A DNA stretch of 64,000 nt, taken from NCBI GenBank assembly GCA_014529385.2, contig CM043951.1, forward strand, positions 112,948,469-113,012,468, written 5' to 3'. This DNA is from Adiantum capillus-veneris (Eukaryota; Streptophyta; Polypodiopsida; Polypodiales; Pteridaceae). The notes under the pieces are model-generated. The model did not search any database and was not told the DNA's origin. It saw nothing but the letters and a program-made list of their open reading frames with translations. The number at the start of each line of letters is the position of its first letter. Positions within the stretch are counted from its first letter, which is position 1. Positions 43,139 to 55,471 of the stretch are shown piece by piece. The position numbers and the translations under genes are program-made.

Positions 43139-46100
43139 GTGGTATCAGAGCGTAGGCTATGCTCCAAGACTGAAGAATTTTGACACGTAGAGCTAAGTGT
43201 TTTGTTTCATTATGCTTGTAGCTTTTGTTAATTGCTTCAATTTATACTAATTAATGTCGATTATATGAGATAGATAGTGATTTTTAGAAATTGAAGAGAA
43301 TCCTTTGTTTATTATCATGATATAGTAATTATTAGTATAATTATGTTAATTGAACATATTGATAGAATAGATTAAGCATAATCTTAGGCTCGGAATCTTA
43401 TGGAAATATGCAATAACAAGAGAGGAATAGAATCTCTTTCATGATATCAAGGTTCGTCTAGGACTCACAATATAGGATAACAGGTGAGGAATGTTAGATA
43501 TTAATTGCCTGCTAGCTGATAAGAAATCCACGAGAGAATTTGACAAAGGGGAAAAAGGAAGAAGAATAGATTTATGAAGAGGAAGGTAGCCTAAGTTTCG
43601 ATGAGCAAGAAGTAGAAGAAGAAGGAGAAGACCCAACGAGGAAGATGAAGCTGTAACGGATTTCTATTTATTTGTTTTTCCCATCATAAGGAGCAATCTC
43701 AAGGACTCATTGCATAGTAGGAAATTAGGAATCACCCCCAATTTAGTCTCTAAAATAATCCTCACATCAGGCTATTGAACCTCGCAAGACTCTCCGCATC
43801 CTCCACACATCACCAAGGCGAGTAGCACCAGGTGCGAGCAGCATAACATAGAGCACGCATCTCTACCCTCGACCAACAGCATCTGCATTTGCAGCAGCGC
43901 TTCATCCCGGCCCATTGAGCAACCAACCGTCACAGTTGGCAAGTAAAATCCACCGCAGTCCCCTTCCAATTTTGGCACTTTTTTATCATGCCAAATTGTC
44001 TGATCTGTAAAGCAGCAGAAGTGACAGCCGCTCCCTTGTGCGCATAGCAGTTCTCCCTCGGTAGACTTAGCGTGGACAGTTATAGGTCTCTCTCTCTCTC
44101 TCTCGTCAACTAGCGACCACTCTCTCTTTCCCTCTCCTCGGCTAGTTCCCATGTAGCATGCAACTGTGCTACGTTAACGAGAAACTCTCACAGCCACACA
44201 TAGGCGAATTCAAACTCTCTCTCTCTCTCTCTCTCTCTTGGTCGCGTCCTCAGCCGGTAACCATGACATTCTCTCTCTGTCTCGGTCGTTGGACACACCC
44301 GCACCCCACGTTACTCTCTCCCTCCTCACTTGCTGGATGCCAGGCACTGGGCTGCACACCACCCAGCCACCATGCAAAATCGAACTCTCTCTCACTCTCT
44401 CCCTACCACCCATTACTCCTGCGACAACTGAACCTTCTCTCTCTCACACCCTCTTCCTGCCTGTCCAGCCGCCACCCTTTTTGCTTTGCCAACCACCAAA
44501 CTGACACACACACACCCCGCGTCTCAATATCTCTGTTGGTCGTGGTTCACCACCATACATCTGCCTCTCTCTCCGGTTGCCAACCACTCCCATGCAGTGG
44601 TTCTCTCATCCCCCGCCCCACTGCTCATCACTCGGTGGCCGCATGCAGTCTCCAACCACTCCATTGCGGCTGTGATCGTCTGCCAACCCACCCTGATCGT
44701 CCCGCTTCTCTCCCTCACTTGATGCAACCACCCGACACTCCTTCTCTCAACCAATCAACCTGATCCATACAAACTCTTTGCTCTCCTTGTTGGCAACAAG
44801 GAATGGTAATATATCTTTTCTCTCCTATTTGACGGCCTGCGCTTCTTTTCCCTGCTCAGTTTCCTTACCTTACTGCTTACCACAGTACCACTACTACCTC
44901 CTATCAATCGCGGTCCGGGCTCTACTCAACCTCATCTCCCTCTCCTGGCCCTATCGTGACTGATCAGGGAAGCTAGGGAGGAGCTCGGTGAGTCAGGCAC
45001 GTCTTTGCCAGAAGCATTAGCGGGGCGGGCCCCTTGGCCCTTCCAAACACTCTCTCTCCAACATAAGGCGGACACTATCCATATACTGACCCCCTGAAAA
45101 ACTACTTACAGCAACGGGCATTGAAGAAGCCCCTCTGTGATTGATGCCATACTTTCTAAAACAACGCTATCTGCTGCAGAGCATCATCGAGCACTGACGA
45201 TGACACTGATGATGAATTTTTTTTTACTTCATTTAAATTTTTTTGACCCAAGCATTGTATTAAATCATAAGGATTGTCAGAGTTTCATCCCATACCCCTT
45301 TTGAAAAATGAATAATCTACCATTTCATTTCATTTCTCTCTCCAAAGTTGGTGATGCATAACCAACTACTCTCTCTCACCCACCCACACACACACACACT
45401 TCTTGGAGGCTTCTAGAAGCTGCACTGCTGCAAAGTCTCATGTAAATTTATGCGGCCACGGTGGTGGAGGTTCACCAAATGCCTCATCAGCTGCAAGGCC
45501 TACCTGTGTTTCTTGCAGTCCGAGTGATGGTATTCCTATCATTTGCTGGCTACAATCGATGGATTATGCTCTCAACATCTTCCGACCATCATCACTTGTG
45601 GTAATGCACGCCCCTGGTTCTCTAACCGTGGCCTCATACTCACACCCTTATGTAAATCATTAATTAATCGGTTGTAATTGGGGTAGTCTCTCATGGTTAT
45701 CTTGTTCGTCTTCTTTGGTGTTGCTTTAGTGATCACAACGGCAATCACATAATTTCTTTGTAGCATCACTTGCTAACGACCTATGAGATCCAAGCGATAC
45801 AATCTTGATGGATCTAATACAATGTTTGGACACAAAATAAAATTGACGTAAAATTACAGCGCATTGGTTCATGAAGAATGTTGTAAATAACAGGTCAATA
45901 ACTGCCTCCATCAATGTCATGATGGCCCTCGTATAAAACATTGTTGTCTAGCTCTTCCAAGCTTAATGACTCTATCGATAATCAATATACCTTTGGTATC
46001 ACTGGACTCTGAAGTCGTCTGTGAAGCTTGTTTATCTAAATGCCGAGTCTTTGCTCTAAAGAAATAAATGATCTCCCTCTGTGAATTTCTCTCATTGTCT

Positions 46101-47086
46101 CATCTCCTCAAGAGACTCTCCTAGTGTCTGTCCAACTCTAGCAAAAAAACAACCCGAGGAATCTTTGATCCTGACTAAATGAACAATGAAAGTGGCCTCA
46201 TATCTCATAGTATACTGGACACTGACATATGAAACTCTATCTTTGGCTCCTTTTGACACAACTAGCAAATCCTGGCCTCTGCTAGTATTCCCTCCCCCTC
46301 CTCTTCCACTTTCTTTCTTTTTGTGTTAAGAAACAACTCAATGGGTGTATGCACCTGCTTGCGACATGTTACATGCCTTCCAACACCACAAATTATAAAT
46401 GAAAGTCACATTACCTTCAAAACAAGAGCTGTATGTTTGATCCATCAGCAAGACTAGCACCTCGCTATAGACATCTCAAAATGTTGTATGTATTCATTAA
46501 GTGACATAGAATTCTTCCACAAGTCTTCCAAATAAAACACTATTAATGTATATTAAGAATGATTGTGACTATTTTGCACAAGTATATAACGCATTCCTAT
46601 AGAAACATTTACTTGTTTTTGCAAACTTTGTAAAATTGATACTAATCTTCAGTCAATAATTTTTGCATGCTTCCTTCACAACTTGGTGTTATACAATGTT
46701 GTAGGATCTAAACTTTATGCGTACTACAAAGTTGTGAAATTTATATTGATCATAATTGCATTGAAAGTGTCTTAACATTTGTATTTTGGTTTAGTTTATA
46801 AATTTTGTTATAAAATCGAGTTGTTTATCTTGACTGACATTAACCAAATGATGCTTTTTCTACTAACCTTCACTTTTAAAGCACTTGTTTAGGATTCGAC
46901 AATTTGACTCCTCGCCATTTCCTTGAACCACCCTTAGCTCCTCATATGACCTGTGTTGCTTTGAGTTAGTGAACAAAAAATTGTAAGTACTCTGTTACTC
47001 ACGTATACTCCAATGTGGTGTTACACAGGTAGTCAATGTTTTGTCTTTTTATGTCTTGTCTAGTCCATTGGTCACATGCACAGAGA

Positions 47087-47270
47087 TCCGCCGATTTAGG
47101 CAGCACACTGACAAATTGAAAATTCACAATGGTAAAAGCAGATCCATTGATTTAGGTTGCACACTGAAAATAAAAATAAAAATTTTCCAGATTCACAAGG
47201 GTAAATGCAGATTCGCCGATTTATGCAGCACATCATATGGGTGTAGATTCGCCGATTTAGGAAACACCAA
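47087..47270 (+). repeat. Four imperfect copies of a ~28-bp motif in element L
   Basis: The core gcagattcgccgatttaggc with gcacac after it occurs about four times (starting near 47089, 47139, 47206 and 47245), with variants such as gcagatccattgatttaggt. Confidence 0.7.
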
Positions 47271-47499
47271 TCACAAAATCATGCTGCAGTGGCTGGCCAC
47301 CACTGTAACTGGTATGATTTTGTTACCCGGGTACATAATGAAAGTGATTTGGATTTGAACTTATATTGTGGAATTGGAATTGGATTGGGATTGGGTATCT
47401 GATGATTACTTTATCACGACAGTGTTTATGTTATGAGACTTGACATTATGAGATTGATGATGAGTGTGACCAATGATATCCTGATTCCTCAGGGTATGA

Positions 47500-47549
47500 C
47501 ATATACTACTTATTCTAGTGGTATGGGACACTAGAATAGGTAGTATATG
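47500..47549. repeat. 21-bp-stem hairpin near the 3' end of element L
   Basis: Arm 47500-47520 (catatactacttattctag and onward) pairs with 47529-47549 with one G-T type mismatch, around an 8-nt loop. Confidence 0.85.
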
Positions 47550-47697
47550 GATGACGGCAAGCATAACCAATGTGTCTAATTTTATGCATTTTTCTTTTAC
47601 TATTTGATACAGATTTCTAATCATTGTTTTTGACAAGTAATGTTTGCAGATTTTTATCTTGCGTAACTGAGGATAGTTGCTTTCCAACGGAGAGGTA

Positions 47698-48183
47698 TGT
47701 TATGGAATTGATATTTTATTATTTATGCAGCTTACAGGTGGAAAAAACTAGACCCATCTGGGCCTATGCAAATGGATATGTATATCATGTACATTTTATT
47801 ATTCAAGTGCTCTTTTATGAGCTTTGGCCATTTATGACCGCCCGGCCAGTTTGTAACCAATTTGACCATTCAAGAAATCTATATAACAAATACATGCAAG
47901 AGGGAAATGGTCACTCTTGCACGGGGGGAGACTGCACCCAGTGTCTTTCTCAATCTTCTCTCCTCTCCTCTCTCCTCTCTCACCGTGCCGACGTAGCACT
48001 CCTCTCTAGGAGGTGCGTCGGCACGTGCTCTTCTACTCTCTCTCGCTCTATGTCTCTCTCGGTTCGCATACGTCATTGATTATGTGCGTGTGCAACGATT
48101 CAGGTATACCGATTTATCGTTTTATGGTATGTATTGTGTTGTCATGAGTATTTTGCAGGGCCATCGCGCATTCGTTTGTAGCA
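47698..48183 (+). repeat. 3' LTR of element L (486 bp)
   Basis: Starts TGTTATGGAATTG and ends TTTGTAGCA, followed by the TSD AGAGT. Matches the left LTR apart from about 33 differences and a 4-bp indel. Confidence 0.9.
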
Positions 48184-48188
48184 AGAGT

Positions 48189-49430
48189 ACCCATCTAAAA
48201 ATCTATAAGCTTCCTTCCCTGCAACTCTTTCAAGCACATGTTCTGAATATGGCAAGGGGTACTAGTCCCTCTTAGTAGCGGCATTGACCTTCTTCAGATC
48301 CATGCACACTCTGAGTTTCCCATTATTTTTTTGCACAATCACTATTGGAGACAACCATTATGAGTGCTCAATAGGGTATATGAATCCGCATTTCACAAGA
48401 CTTTCAATCTCTTCTTGAACGATCTTTGCATATTTAGGATTCATTGGGTAGGGTGGTTTGCTGAATTGGTTTAGTCATGCTATTCATGGGGATTGTGTAT
48501 TGCACCATCGAAGGTGGAACACCTTTCATATCATGATATGTCCAAGAAAATATATCCCTAAATTCCTTGATAAGTTCTTTAGGTACACACTCTTCAGTCT
48601 CTGTCAGATCTTGGGCAATGAAAACAGGTTTGGACTCTTCTCCTGGGTCTTCTAGTTCTATTTCCTTAACTATCGTTGGACCATCGTAGACTCCATTGCT
48701 TCCATCAATAGGTTTTCATTGAGCCTTTGTATACACAACCTTACGTTCCTCTGTGGTGTAGAATTTGAAATGTTCAGGTGCAGGGTGTAAGTCTGTGGGG
48801 TCCTGTTATTCTGTGGACTGTGATTTCACTTTTGACTCCTTTTGTTATTGAGCTAACTCTCAATTTTGTCTTCTCCTTATGGTACGGCTCAACTTTGGCT
48901 TCTCTATAGCCTCTAGTTGTGTGATGTCAATGGGTTGTGTACTACACCACACAACACTTTGAAGGTTTTCACCCCAGTTATCTACCAACTTCCGATGAGC
49001 ATCAGGTGCCCCTATATAATTATATCATTTTGCATTAGATTTCTTTTCATTTATTCTAGCATGCACATTTCCTTGATATCATCACCTCTCATATCTCTTA
49101 CTCTTCTTGTCTAATTTTTGACTACGGCCGATCTCTAGTGAAGAGTCACTAGATGAATCGCTACTTGTATCTTCTGCTCCCTAGGATAGATTGTCATCTA
49201 GGGTACCACTAGGCCCTGAATGGTTTTTCCCCATATTTTCACTAATATTTAACTCAAATTCTTTGTCCTTAGGGTCAATTTCAATTGGTGATTCTGACTC
49301 CAAATCGTGTGGGCTATAGTCTTGTGAGATGCTACTGCTTCCAATGCTAGTCAGATCTTCATCTTGTAGGTCATCAGAAGCTATATGCATTACTTCTAGC
49401 ATATTTAAGGGTACGAATGGTGGCATTTCA
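48189..49430 (-). pseudogene. RT N-terminal part and linker of element N
   Basis: Part of fossil N, right of the L insertion. Minus-strand text near 48260-48330 reads GKLRVCMDLKKVNAAT, the gypsy RT entry motif, in agreement with E1. Further right are decayed linker sequences and the acidic stretch at 49181-49426 (PIEIDPKDKEFELNISENMG). Broken. Confidence 0.7.
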
Positions 49431-49447
49431 TCCCCCTCGGGTGTTAC

Positions 49448-50205
49448 CTAGGTCATCCTCCGATTTCCCCAAGTGTCTATGGTTGCTGCTAGGTGTACCC
49501 AGTCCACACTGTTTGACTCAGCCATCCCAGGTAGTTCATCCATATAAGGAGAGTCTTCCCCAACATCAGTGTCCACTTTACACGTGTTAAAATACTGCAA
49601 TGGGGTCGAGCCAACTGTGGTGTCAGATCTATGACCAATTTTAAACCTATTTCCTAGGGGATGGGCTTGACCAGTTACAAGATCCACTTGAATGACAAAA
49701 TCTTGGAACTGTAAGTAGACATGGTTTTTAGACCAGTTATGCACCATTTTTGATTCCCTCATGAAAGGATGCCCTAAGATCATCTCAGATGCCATAGTGT
49801 GCTTGGAGGAATCTATAACAATGAAGGTAATTCTTATTCTATGTCCAAAGGCTTTGTTCTCGAGATCTTCTAGCATCCCAATAGGTTTAACAATATATCC
49901 ATTGGCCATCTTCGCTACTATGGTTGTGGTCACAAGGTGAGGTCTTCCCATAGTTTCCTAGCAATTTTTAGTCACAATGCTAACCCCAGCCCCACCATCA
50001 AGGATTCCCTTCACAATTAATCCCTTGGTAGTGATTGGTGTGATTGCATTGGACTCATCTCCCTCAAAGTATTGTCCCAATTTGTTAACAGGTATTTCTA
50101 CAATAGGGTTCTCATCTAGGTTGGGTTGTGGATCTAAGTGTTTATCCTTTATTGGCATCTCCCTAACTCCATCCATCTGTGCAGATTGTGGTAGCCCGAA
50201 CTCAT
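49448..50205 (-). pseudogene. Protease region of element N
   Basis: Part of fossil N. The minus strand shows GILDGGAGVSIVTK near 49980, then KMANGYIVKPIGML and MILGHPFMRESKMVHNW near 49740-49790, parallel to the upstream protease of E1. It precedes the RT, the standard place. The right side abuts the MITE at 50208. Confidence 0.75.
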
Positions 50206-50651
50206 TAGGCAAAATTTGGACTCAGAAAGGGGCCCTTTAAGGAGTTTGACTTTACCTCTCTCTACCAAAACAGGCGCATGGATAAATTTTTGCAGAAAAA
50301 CTCCAAAGTTGGCGGAGGTTTGGGAGTTAGAATGTCCTCTTCAAGCTCTATCTACTGATATATAGCACGCCATGAGATTCTTCATATTTTAGAAGATTCT
50401 TTTTTTGATTCACCTATGATGTGACAACTCTGTCGGAATCTAGGTGAATCAAAGAAAGAATCTTCTAAAATATGAGGAATCTTATGGCGTGTTATATATC
50501 AGTAGATAGAGCTTGAAGAGGACATTCTAACTGTCAAACCTCCGCAAACTTTGGAGTTTGTTTGCAAAAATTTAGCCATGCGCCCGTTTTGGTAGAGAGA
50601 GGTAAAGTCAAACTCTTTAAAGGGTCCCTTTGTGAGTCCAAATTTTGCCTA
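50206..50651. mobile_element. 442-bp foldback MITE, TSD TA, inserted in N
   Basis: Nearly the whole element is one inverted repeat: arm 50208-50416 pairs with arm 50441-50649, about 93% identical over 209 bp, with a 24-nt loop. The ends read GGCAAAATTTGGACTCA and its complement, flanked by TA (50206-50207, 50650-50651). A TA duplication fits the Tc1/mariner group, but the ends do not match classic Stowaway. The flanking symmetry (CATTAGGC/GCCTAATG) leaves the exact boundary open by a few bases. No ORF. The RNA would fold into a long hairpin, a possible source of small RNAs. Confidence 0.85.
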
Positions 50652-50896
50652 ATGTCACTTATTCATTAAGGAAAGCTTGAAGAGCTAAGAATAGCTCAAG
50701 GTCTCCATATAGTTTGGACATGATGGTGGTTCTAACTTCTGAAGCCATGAAGTCCATCAATTTGGCAATATTTAACAGCACCTTTTGGTCTTCAGTCCCT
50801 TGACGTGGGAAAGATGGGATCTCCATTTCTTCGATAGGGTCAAGTAGTCCCTCTCTAAACACTCTTTCCAATAAGAAGTGAGTAGGCCCACTTTCC
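50652..50896 (-). pseudogene. gag segment of element N between MITE and C2
   Basis: Part of fossil N. Minus-strand text (LLNIAKLMDFMASEVRTTIM) is coding-like and continues across the C2 insertion in the same element. No motif beyond general gag-like helical character. Confidence 0.5.
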
Positions 50897-51039
50897 TGTT
50901 GAGATATAGAGTGAAAGAGAGAGAGACGAGACAAGAGACACACCATATACGCTCCCAAAGACTGATTCATATTGAGGACAACATACAAATATATAGGTGA
51001 GACCAAGTTGAGTAGAGTGAGCCATATATAGATCCAACA
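50897..51039 (-). repeat. 3' LTR of C2 (143 bp)
   Basis: TGTTGAGATATAGAG to ATCCAACA, followed by a polypyrimidine run (PPT complement). Confidence 0.92.
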
Positions 51040-51287
51040 CCCCCACTCAAACAAAGGTCTCTAGATTTGGATGAAAAAACCCTTGGGGAGTTCAAGGGAA
51101 AAACCCAAGCCCCTATACAATGTGAAAATATGAACCAGTGATGATGATATGAAAGTGAATTGTGCATCTATGTACAAATATTCAAGTGACTCAGAGATCA
51201 CAATGTGAAAATGTGGAGTGTGCATAGTGCATGGTACCTAAAAGATTACAATGTCATATGTACAAATCTATTACAATAGCGAAAGAG

Positions 51288-52800
51288 CTAATCTAGAAAG
51301 AGTGAGGCTGAAGCAACTCCAAGCTCCGAGCCCAAGAGGATGAAACGTGACTTGTTGAGGCCTTTGGTCAAAATGTCTGCAATCATTTGGTCACTCGGAC
51401 AGTTTTCAACCATAATGGTTCCTTTGCGTACTTCATACCTGACATAATGATAATGGACAGCAATGTGCTTTGACTTATTATTTTGAACATAGTCTTTTGC
51501 AAGACTAATAGCACTTTGGTTGTCACACCGCAAGGGTGTGCTAGAAAGAGGAGAGTGACCAATATCAACCATCATTTGTCGAAGCCAAATCAACTCACGA
51601 GCTTCAAGTGATGCCACAACATATTCTGACTCAGTTGTAGAAACTGCAACACAGCGTTATTTCTTGCTGGTCCAAGAAACAAGACAACCATTTATAAAGA
51701 AGCAATTTCCACTAGTAGATCGCATAGATAAATGTGAGCTTGCCCAGTCTACATCTGTGTAACCCAAAAGAGAAAGAGATTGCATAGAATCCGATGTGAG
51801 TTGTCGTCGATAGACTAAACCAAAATCTGTAGTGCCTTTCAAGTATTTCAATACACGCTTTGCAGCAGACCAATGCTTAAGAGAAGAACATGCAAGATGT
51901 TGTCCAAGATAATTAGCAGCAAACAGAATATCAGGACGAGTGTTCATGCCAACAAAATGAAGACATCTAATCAAGTTAGCATAAGGTTGATTTGTAACAA
52001 GTTGACTGCCATTGTCAGAAGTGTTCTTCGTAGAGCTCGCAAGACAAGGTGTGTTGGTTGAATGTGCAGATTCCATACCAAATTTTTGAATAGTATCTGC
52101 AATAAACTTTTACTGTCGAAGGAATAAAATACCTTTTGTATGGCTCCGTTGGATTTGAATGCCAAGACACGAGTGAATCTCTCCAAGATCCACCATATCA
52201 AATGTAGAAGACAATAACTTTTTCACTTGTTGAAGAAATCCCAAATCATTGGAAACAAGGATGGTATCATCCACATAAAGAGCAAGAATCACAAAACTGC
52301 TACCCTGGCGTTTTATGTATAAGTTGGGGTGTGAAGAGCAAGAGATGAATCCTTTAGAGGTGAGAAAAAGATCAAATTTTGTATACCAGGCTCGCGAAGC
52401 TTGTTTGAGACCATATAGTGCCTTATGGAGTTGAGCAACAAGGTCTTCTTTACCTGGAATAACAAACCCTTTTGGTTGTTCCATATAAATTTCCTCTTCC
52501 AAGTCACAATTAAGAAAAGCAATTCGCACATCCATTTGATGAGCTTCTAAATCAAATTGAATAGCAAATGCCAATAAAACTCGAACACTTGTAATGCGAA
52601 CAACTGGTGAAAAAGTCTCTTGATAATCAACACCAGCTACTTGGGAGTAACCTTTTGCAACTAAAGGTGCCTTGAACTTGTCAAAAGATCCATCTGCTTT
52701 TTCTTTTGTCTTATATACCCACTTACATTTAATAGCTGTACGACCAGGAGGTAATTCAATTAGTATCCATGTACCTTTAGAGATAAGAGAATCTTACTCT
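51288..52800 (-). pseudogene. RT and RNase H region of C2
   Basis: Part of fossil C2. RT text includes QMDVRIAFLNCDLEEEIYME, HKALYGLKQASRAWYTKFD and the catalytic-box region LALYVDDTILVSND (near 52270). RNase H has VDWASSHLSMRSTSGNCFFI and CDNQSAISLAKD, ending with QMIADILTKGL near 51350. Typical Ty1/copia. Confidence 0.88.
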
Positions 52801-53897
52801 GCTTCCATAGCCTCTTGCCATTGATCCTTCTGTGGTGAAGAGACAGCTTCATCATAAGTAACGGGATCTTCCGAAGTAGAAAAATCGTTATCAGCAATAT
52901 CGTCATCATAAACATGACATGAGCCATGTTCAAAATCAATAGGCAAATCAACAAAAATATCAATATCATCATTGGAAACATTCGGAATGGATGGTTGTGA
53001 AGAGGAAAGTTGCTCTATAGGAAGATTTTCATCATCTGAAAGAAATGGAAAAGCCTGAAGCAATGATTTGATATCATCAAAATCATCCATGGACCATGAG
53101 CCTCCCATAAGCTGTTCATTAAAAGTAGCATCACGATTCACAATTACTTTCTTGGAGGAAGGGTCATAGAATTTGTAGCCTTTGGAAGTGTCAGAATATC
53201 CAATAAAAATAACTTTAAGACCAGGAGCATCAAGCTTTGTTCGTGTTTCTTTGGGAACATGAATATAAGAAATCCATCCAAAGGTTTGAAAATGAGATAC
53301 AGAAGGAATGTCACCTGTCCATGCTATGATGGGTATCTTACCAGAGGGTGCAGTAGTAGGAAGATGATTCTGAATAAATACTGCTGTCAAAGTAGCTTCA
53401 GACCAGAAAACATGAGATAAGCCAGAATGAATGAGCATACATCTTACATCATTGAGAATAGTGCGATTCTTTCGTTCAGAAACGCCGTTCTGTTGAGGCG
53501 AATATGGAATAGTGTGTTCATGATGAATTCCACTATCAGCACAGTAACTCACAAATTCTCGAGAAACATATTCGCCTCCATTGTCACTACGAAGCTTCTT
53601 AAGGCGACGACCAGTTTGAAATTCCGCAGCCTTGTGGAATTGTTTGAAAACAGATAAGGCTTTAGATTTTTGTCTAAGTATAAATACAGTCGTATACCTT
53701 GAGAAATCATCAATAAAAGTAATGAAGTAGCGATATTGTGATCTCGAAGAAGGTAGAGGTCCACATATATCAGTATGAACAAGATCCAATATGTCATGAG
53801 AATGAGTTGTATTTGAAAGAGGAAAGGGTTTACGATTGTGTTTCCCAAGAGCACAAAATTCACAAATTTCCATATGGGGATGGGCTTTAAGATCCAT
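52794..53897 (-). CDS. Integrase of C2
   Basis: Part of fossil C2. The pre-integrase zinc segment ends CEFCALGKHNRKPF. The rve core has HTDICGPLPSSR, LRSDNGGEYVSREF and HEHTIPYSPQQNGVSERKN, which supply the three acidic positions. The C-terminal copia marker FIGYSDTSKGYKFYDP follows. This is the best preserved part of C2. Confidence 0.9.
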   Translation of the reverse strand: MDLKAHPHMEICEFCALGKHNRKPFPLSNTTHSHDILDLVHTDICGPLPSSRSQYRYFITFIDDFSRYTTVFILRQKSKALSVFKQFHKAAEFQTGRRLKKLRSDNGGEYVSREFVSYCADSGIHHEHTIPYSPQQNGVSERKNRTILNDVRCMLIHSGLSHVFWSEATLTAVFIQNHLPTTAPSGKIPIIAWTGDIPSVSHFQTFGWISYIHVPKETRTKLDAPGLKVIFIGYSDTSKGYKFYDPSSKKVIVNRDATFNEQLMGGSWSMDDFDDIKSLLQAFPFLSDDENLPIEQLSSSQPSIPNVSNDDIDIFVDLPIDFEHGSCHVYDDDIADNDFSTSEDPVTYDEAVSSPQKDQWQEAMEAE

Positions 53898-55471
53898 GCC
53901 ATGAACAAGATCACGACGTTGAAGATCAAGGAGTTTTCATAAATCAGCATGACAAAACGGTGATGCCATACTTTGCAATCATGATCACCTGGAGCAGTGA
54001 AAACATTTGCTACAACATCGTTGAGAAAGAGTTCAAACAAATTACCGTTTCGAGGAGCAGTAGCTATAGTCTGTCCATCTTTCTCAATTCGGCATTTGGT
54101 ATGATCGAATCCAACAAACAGACCAAGATCAACAAGTCTAGCAACTGACAGAAGATTACGTTGAAGATCTGGTACATGTAATACTCCTCGCAAAATTCAA
54201 GTGGAAGAAGATAAGGTACCAAGATATAAGTCTCCAATACCCTTTACTTGACAAGTAGTATCATCAGCAAGATAAACAACACGTTGAACTGGTAGTGGAT
54301 GATAGTTATGAAGACACTTAGACTGATATGTCATATTTCTTGTAGCACCAGAATCGACAATAAAAAGTGATCCATCACGTACATGAAGTATTCTGTCTGG
54401 AGAAATTGAACAGAGGACGCAACTTGTTTCTGGCAATGTTGTTTCGATGTTCAGTAGCATATGCTCTATTGCGATCTGTGTCGAATCGACGCTTATAGCA
54501 CATATGAGTGGGATTATCAGATCGTCCACAATATTCACAAGAAGAAGAAGAAGAGTCTCTAGATAAACATGGTTGTTTCGTGGTAATATTGTGTTCTTCA
54601 TCATATTGACGTGCCCAACAATCATCTTCAGTGTGTCCATTTCTATTGCAGTAAGAACATTGCTTATTAGGAAATTTGAGACGAGAGAAAATATTGCCGC
54701 GACGGCCACCTCTACGGTTTTCTCGTTGAAATGGACGCCTTTGAGCATAAAAAGCACGTTCCATCTGTTGTGACTCAGTCTCCTCTTGTGAAATCATAGC
54801 TGTATCGTGACCAGCATTACGACGTTCTTGACGTTGAGAGTATTCAATTAAAGACATGCAGGCTTGGTCGAAATCAAGACCATCTTTATTAGAGAGAATA
54901 GTAACAATGTTATCATAAGAAGAGTCCTTCACCGTATCAAGGAGAAGTGTAATCAATTGCCTTTGTGGAACAGGATCACCGACAGTAGAAAATTGATTAA
55001 TAATAGATTTGAAAGATTCAATATGTCCCGTCATGGCAGTACCAACTTCATATTGTAACTTGTTGAGCAACCCTCTCAAATAAAGTATTTTTGTAACAGA
55101 TTTCTTTTGAAAGTTTGCAATAAGGTACTTCCATACGTTGTGAGAAGTAGGCAGTTCATACATATCAAGCAAAAGGGAATCAGTAAGAGCAGAAAGAATA
55201 TACCGACGAGTGCTTTATCACGTCATTGCCAATCCGTATAGGCAACATTCCAATCTTCAAATATAGGTCCTTCAGTGATAAGCACGTTATCATTATCCGT
55301 ATCAACAGGCTGAGGCGGACAAACATGATTTCCAAGAACAACATCAGAGATTTCATCGCCTTCAAGAATTAACAAAATCTTTGCTTTCCAGCCTGGAAAT
55401 CCTTCGCCTTGGAAAGGAGGAACAGAACGCTGGCCAGAAGGAAAGCCGTTGATGAGAATAGTCATAGCCAT
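53898..55471 (-). pseudogene. gag and protease region of C2
   Basis: Part of fossil C2. gag starts near 55471 (MAMTILINGFPSGQRSVPPF). A UBN2-type core follows (LRGLLNKLQYEVGTAMTGHI, near 55070), then two zinc-knuckle-like clusters, CSYCNRNGHTEDDC and CEYCGRSDNPTHMC (about 54490-54670). The protease box LFIVDSGATRNM is near 54350, then the pre-integrase domain. Standard copia order. Broken. Confidence 0.82.

Larger units (their letters stand above)
43139..47697 (+). other. Non-coding interior of element L
   Basis: Primer site at 43140-43152, then A/T-rich sequence. A strongly CT-rich tract follows (about 44080-45050), giving long spurious open frames. After that comes unremarkable sequence, a ~28-bp repeat block (47087-47270) and a hairpin (47500-47549) close to the 3' LTR. 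I cannot support any gene in it. Confidence 0.65.
42649..48183 (+). mobile_element. Non-coding LTR retrotransposon L (LARD-like), TSD AGAGT, inserted in the RT of N
   Basis: LTRs at 42649-43138 and 47698-48183 both run from TGTTAT to GTAGCA. AGAGT flanks the element at 42644-42648 and 48184-48188. A primer site TGGTATCAGAGCG (43140-43152) follows the left LTR and a purine run precedes the right LTR, so the element is on the + strand. Its 4.56-kb interior shows no gag, protease, RT or integrase text on either strand, making it a large non-autonomous retrotransposon derivative. The LTRs differ by about 7%, so it is old but younger than N. Confidence 0.88.

Noticed and set aside
44158-44763. 201-residue + strand open frame and its antisense partners
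   Set aside because: The tract is CT-rich low-complexity sequence inside the non-coding interior of element L; no domain, and frames are open on both strands.
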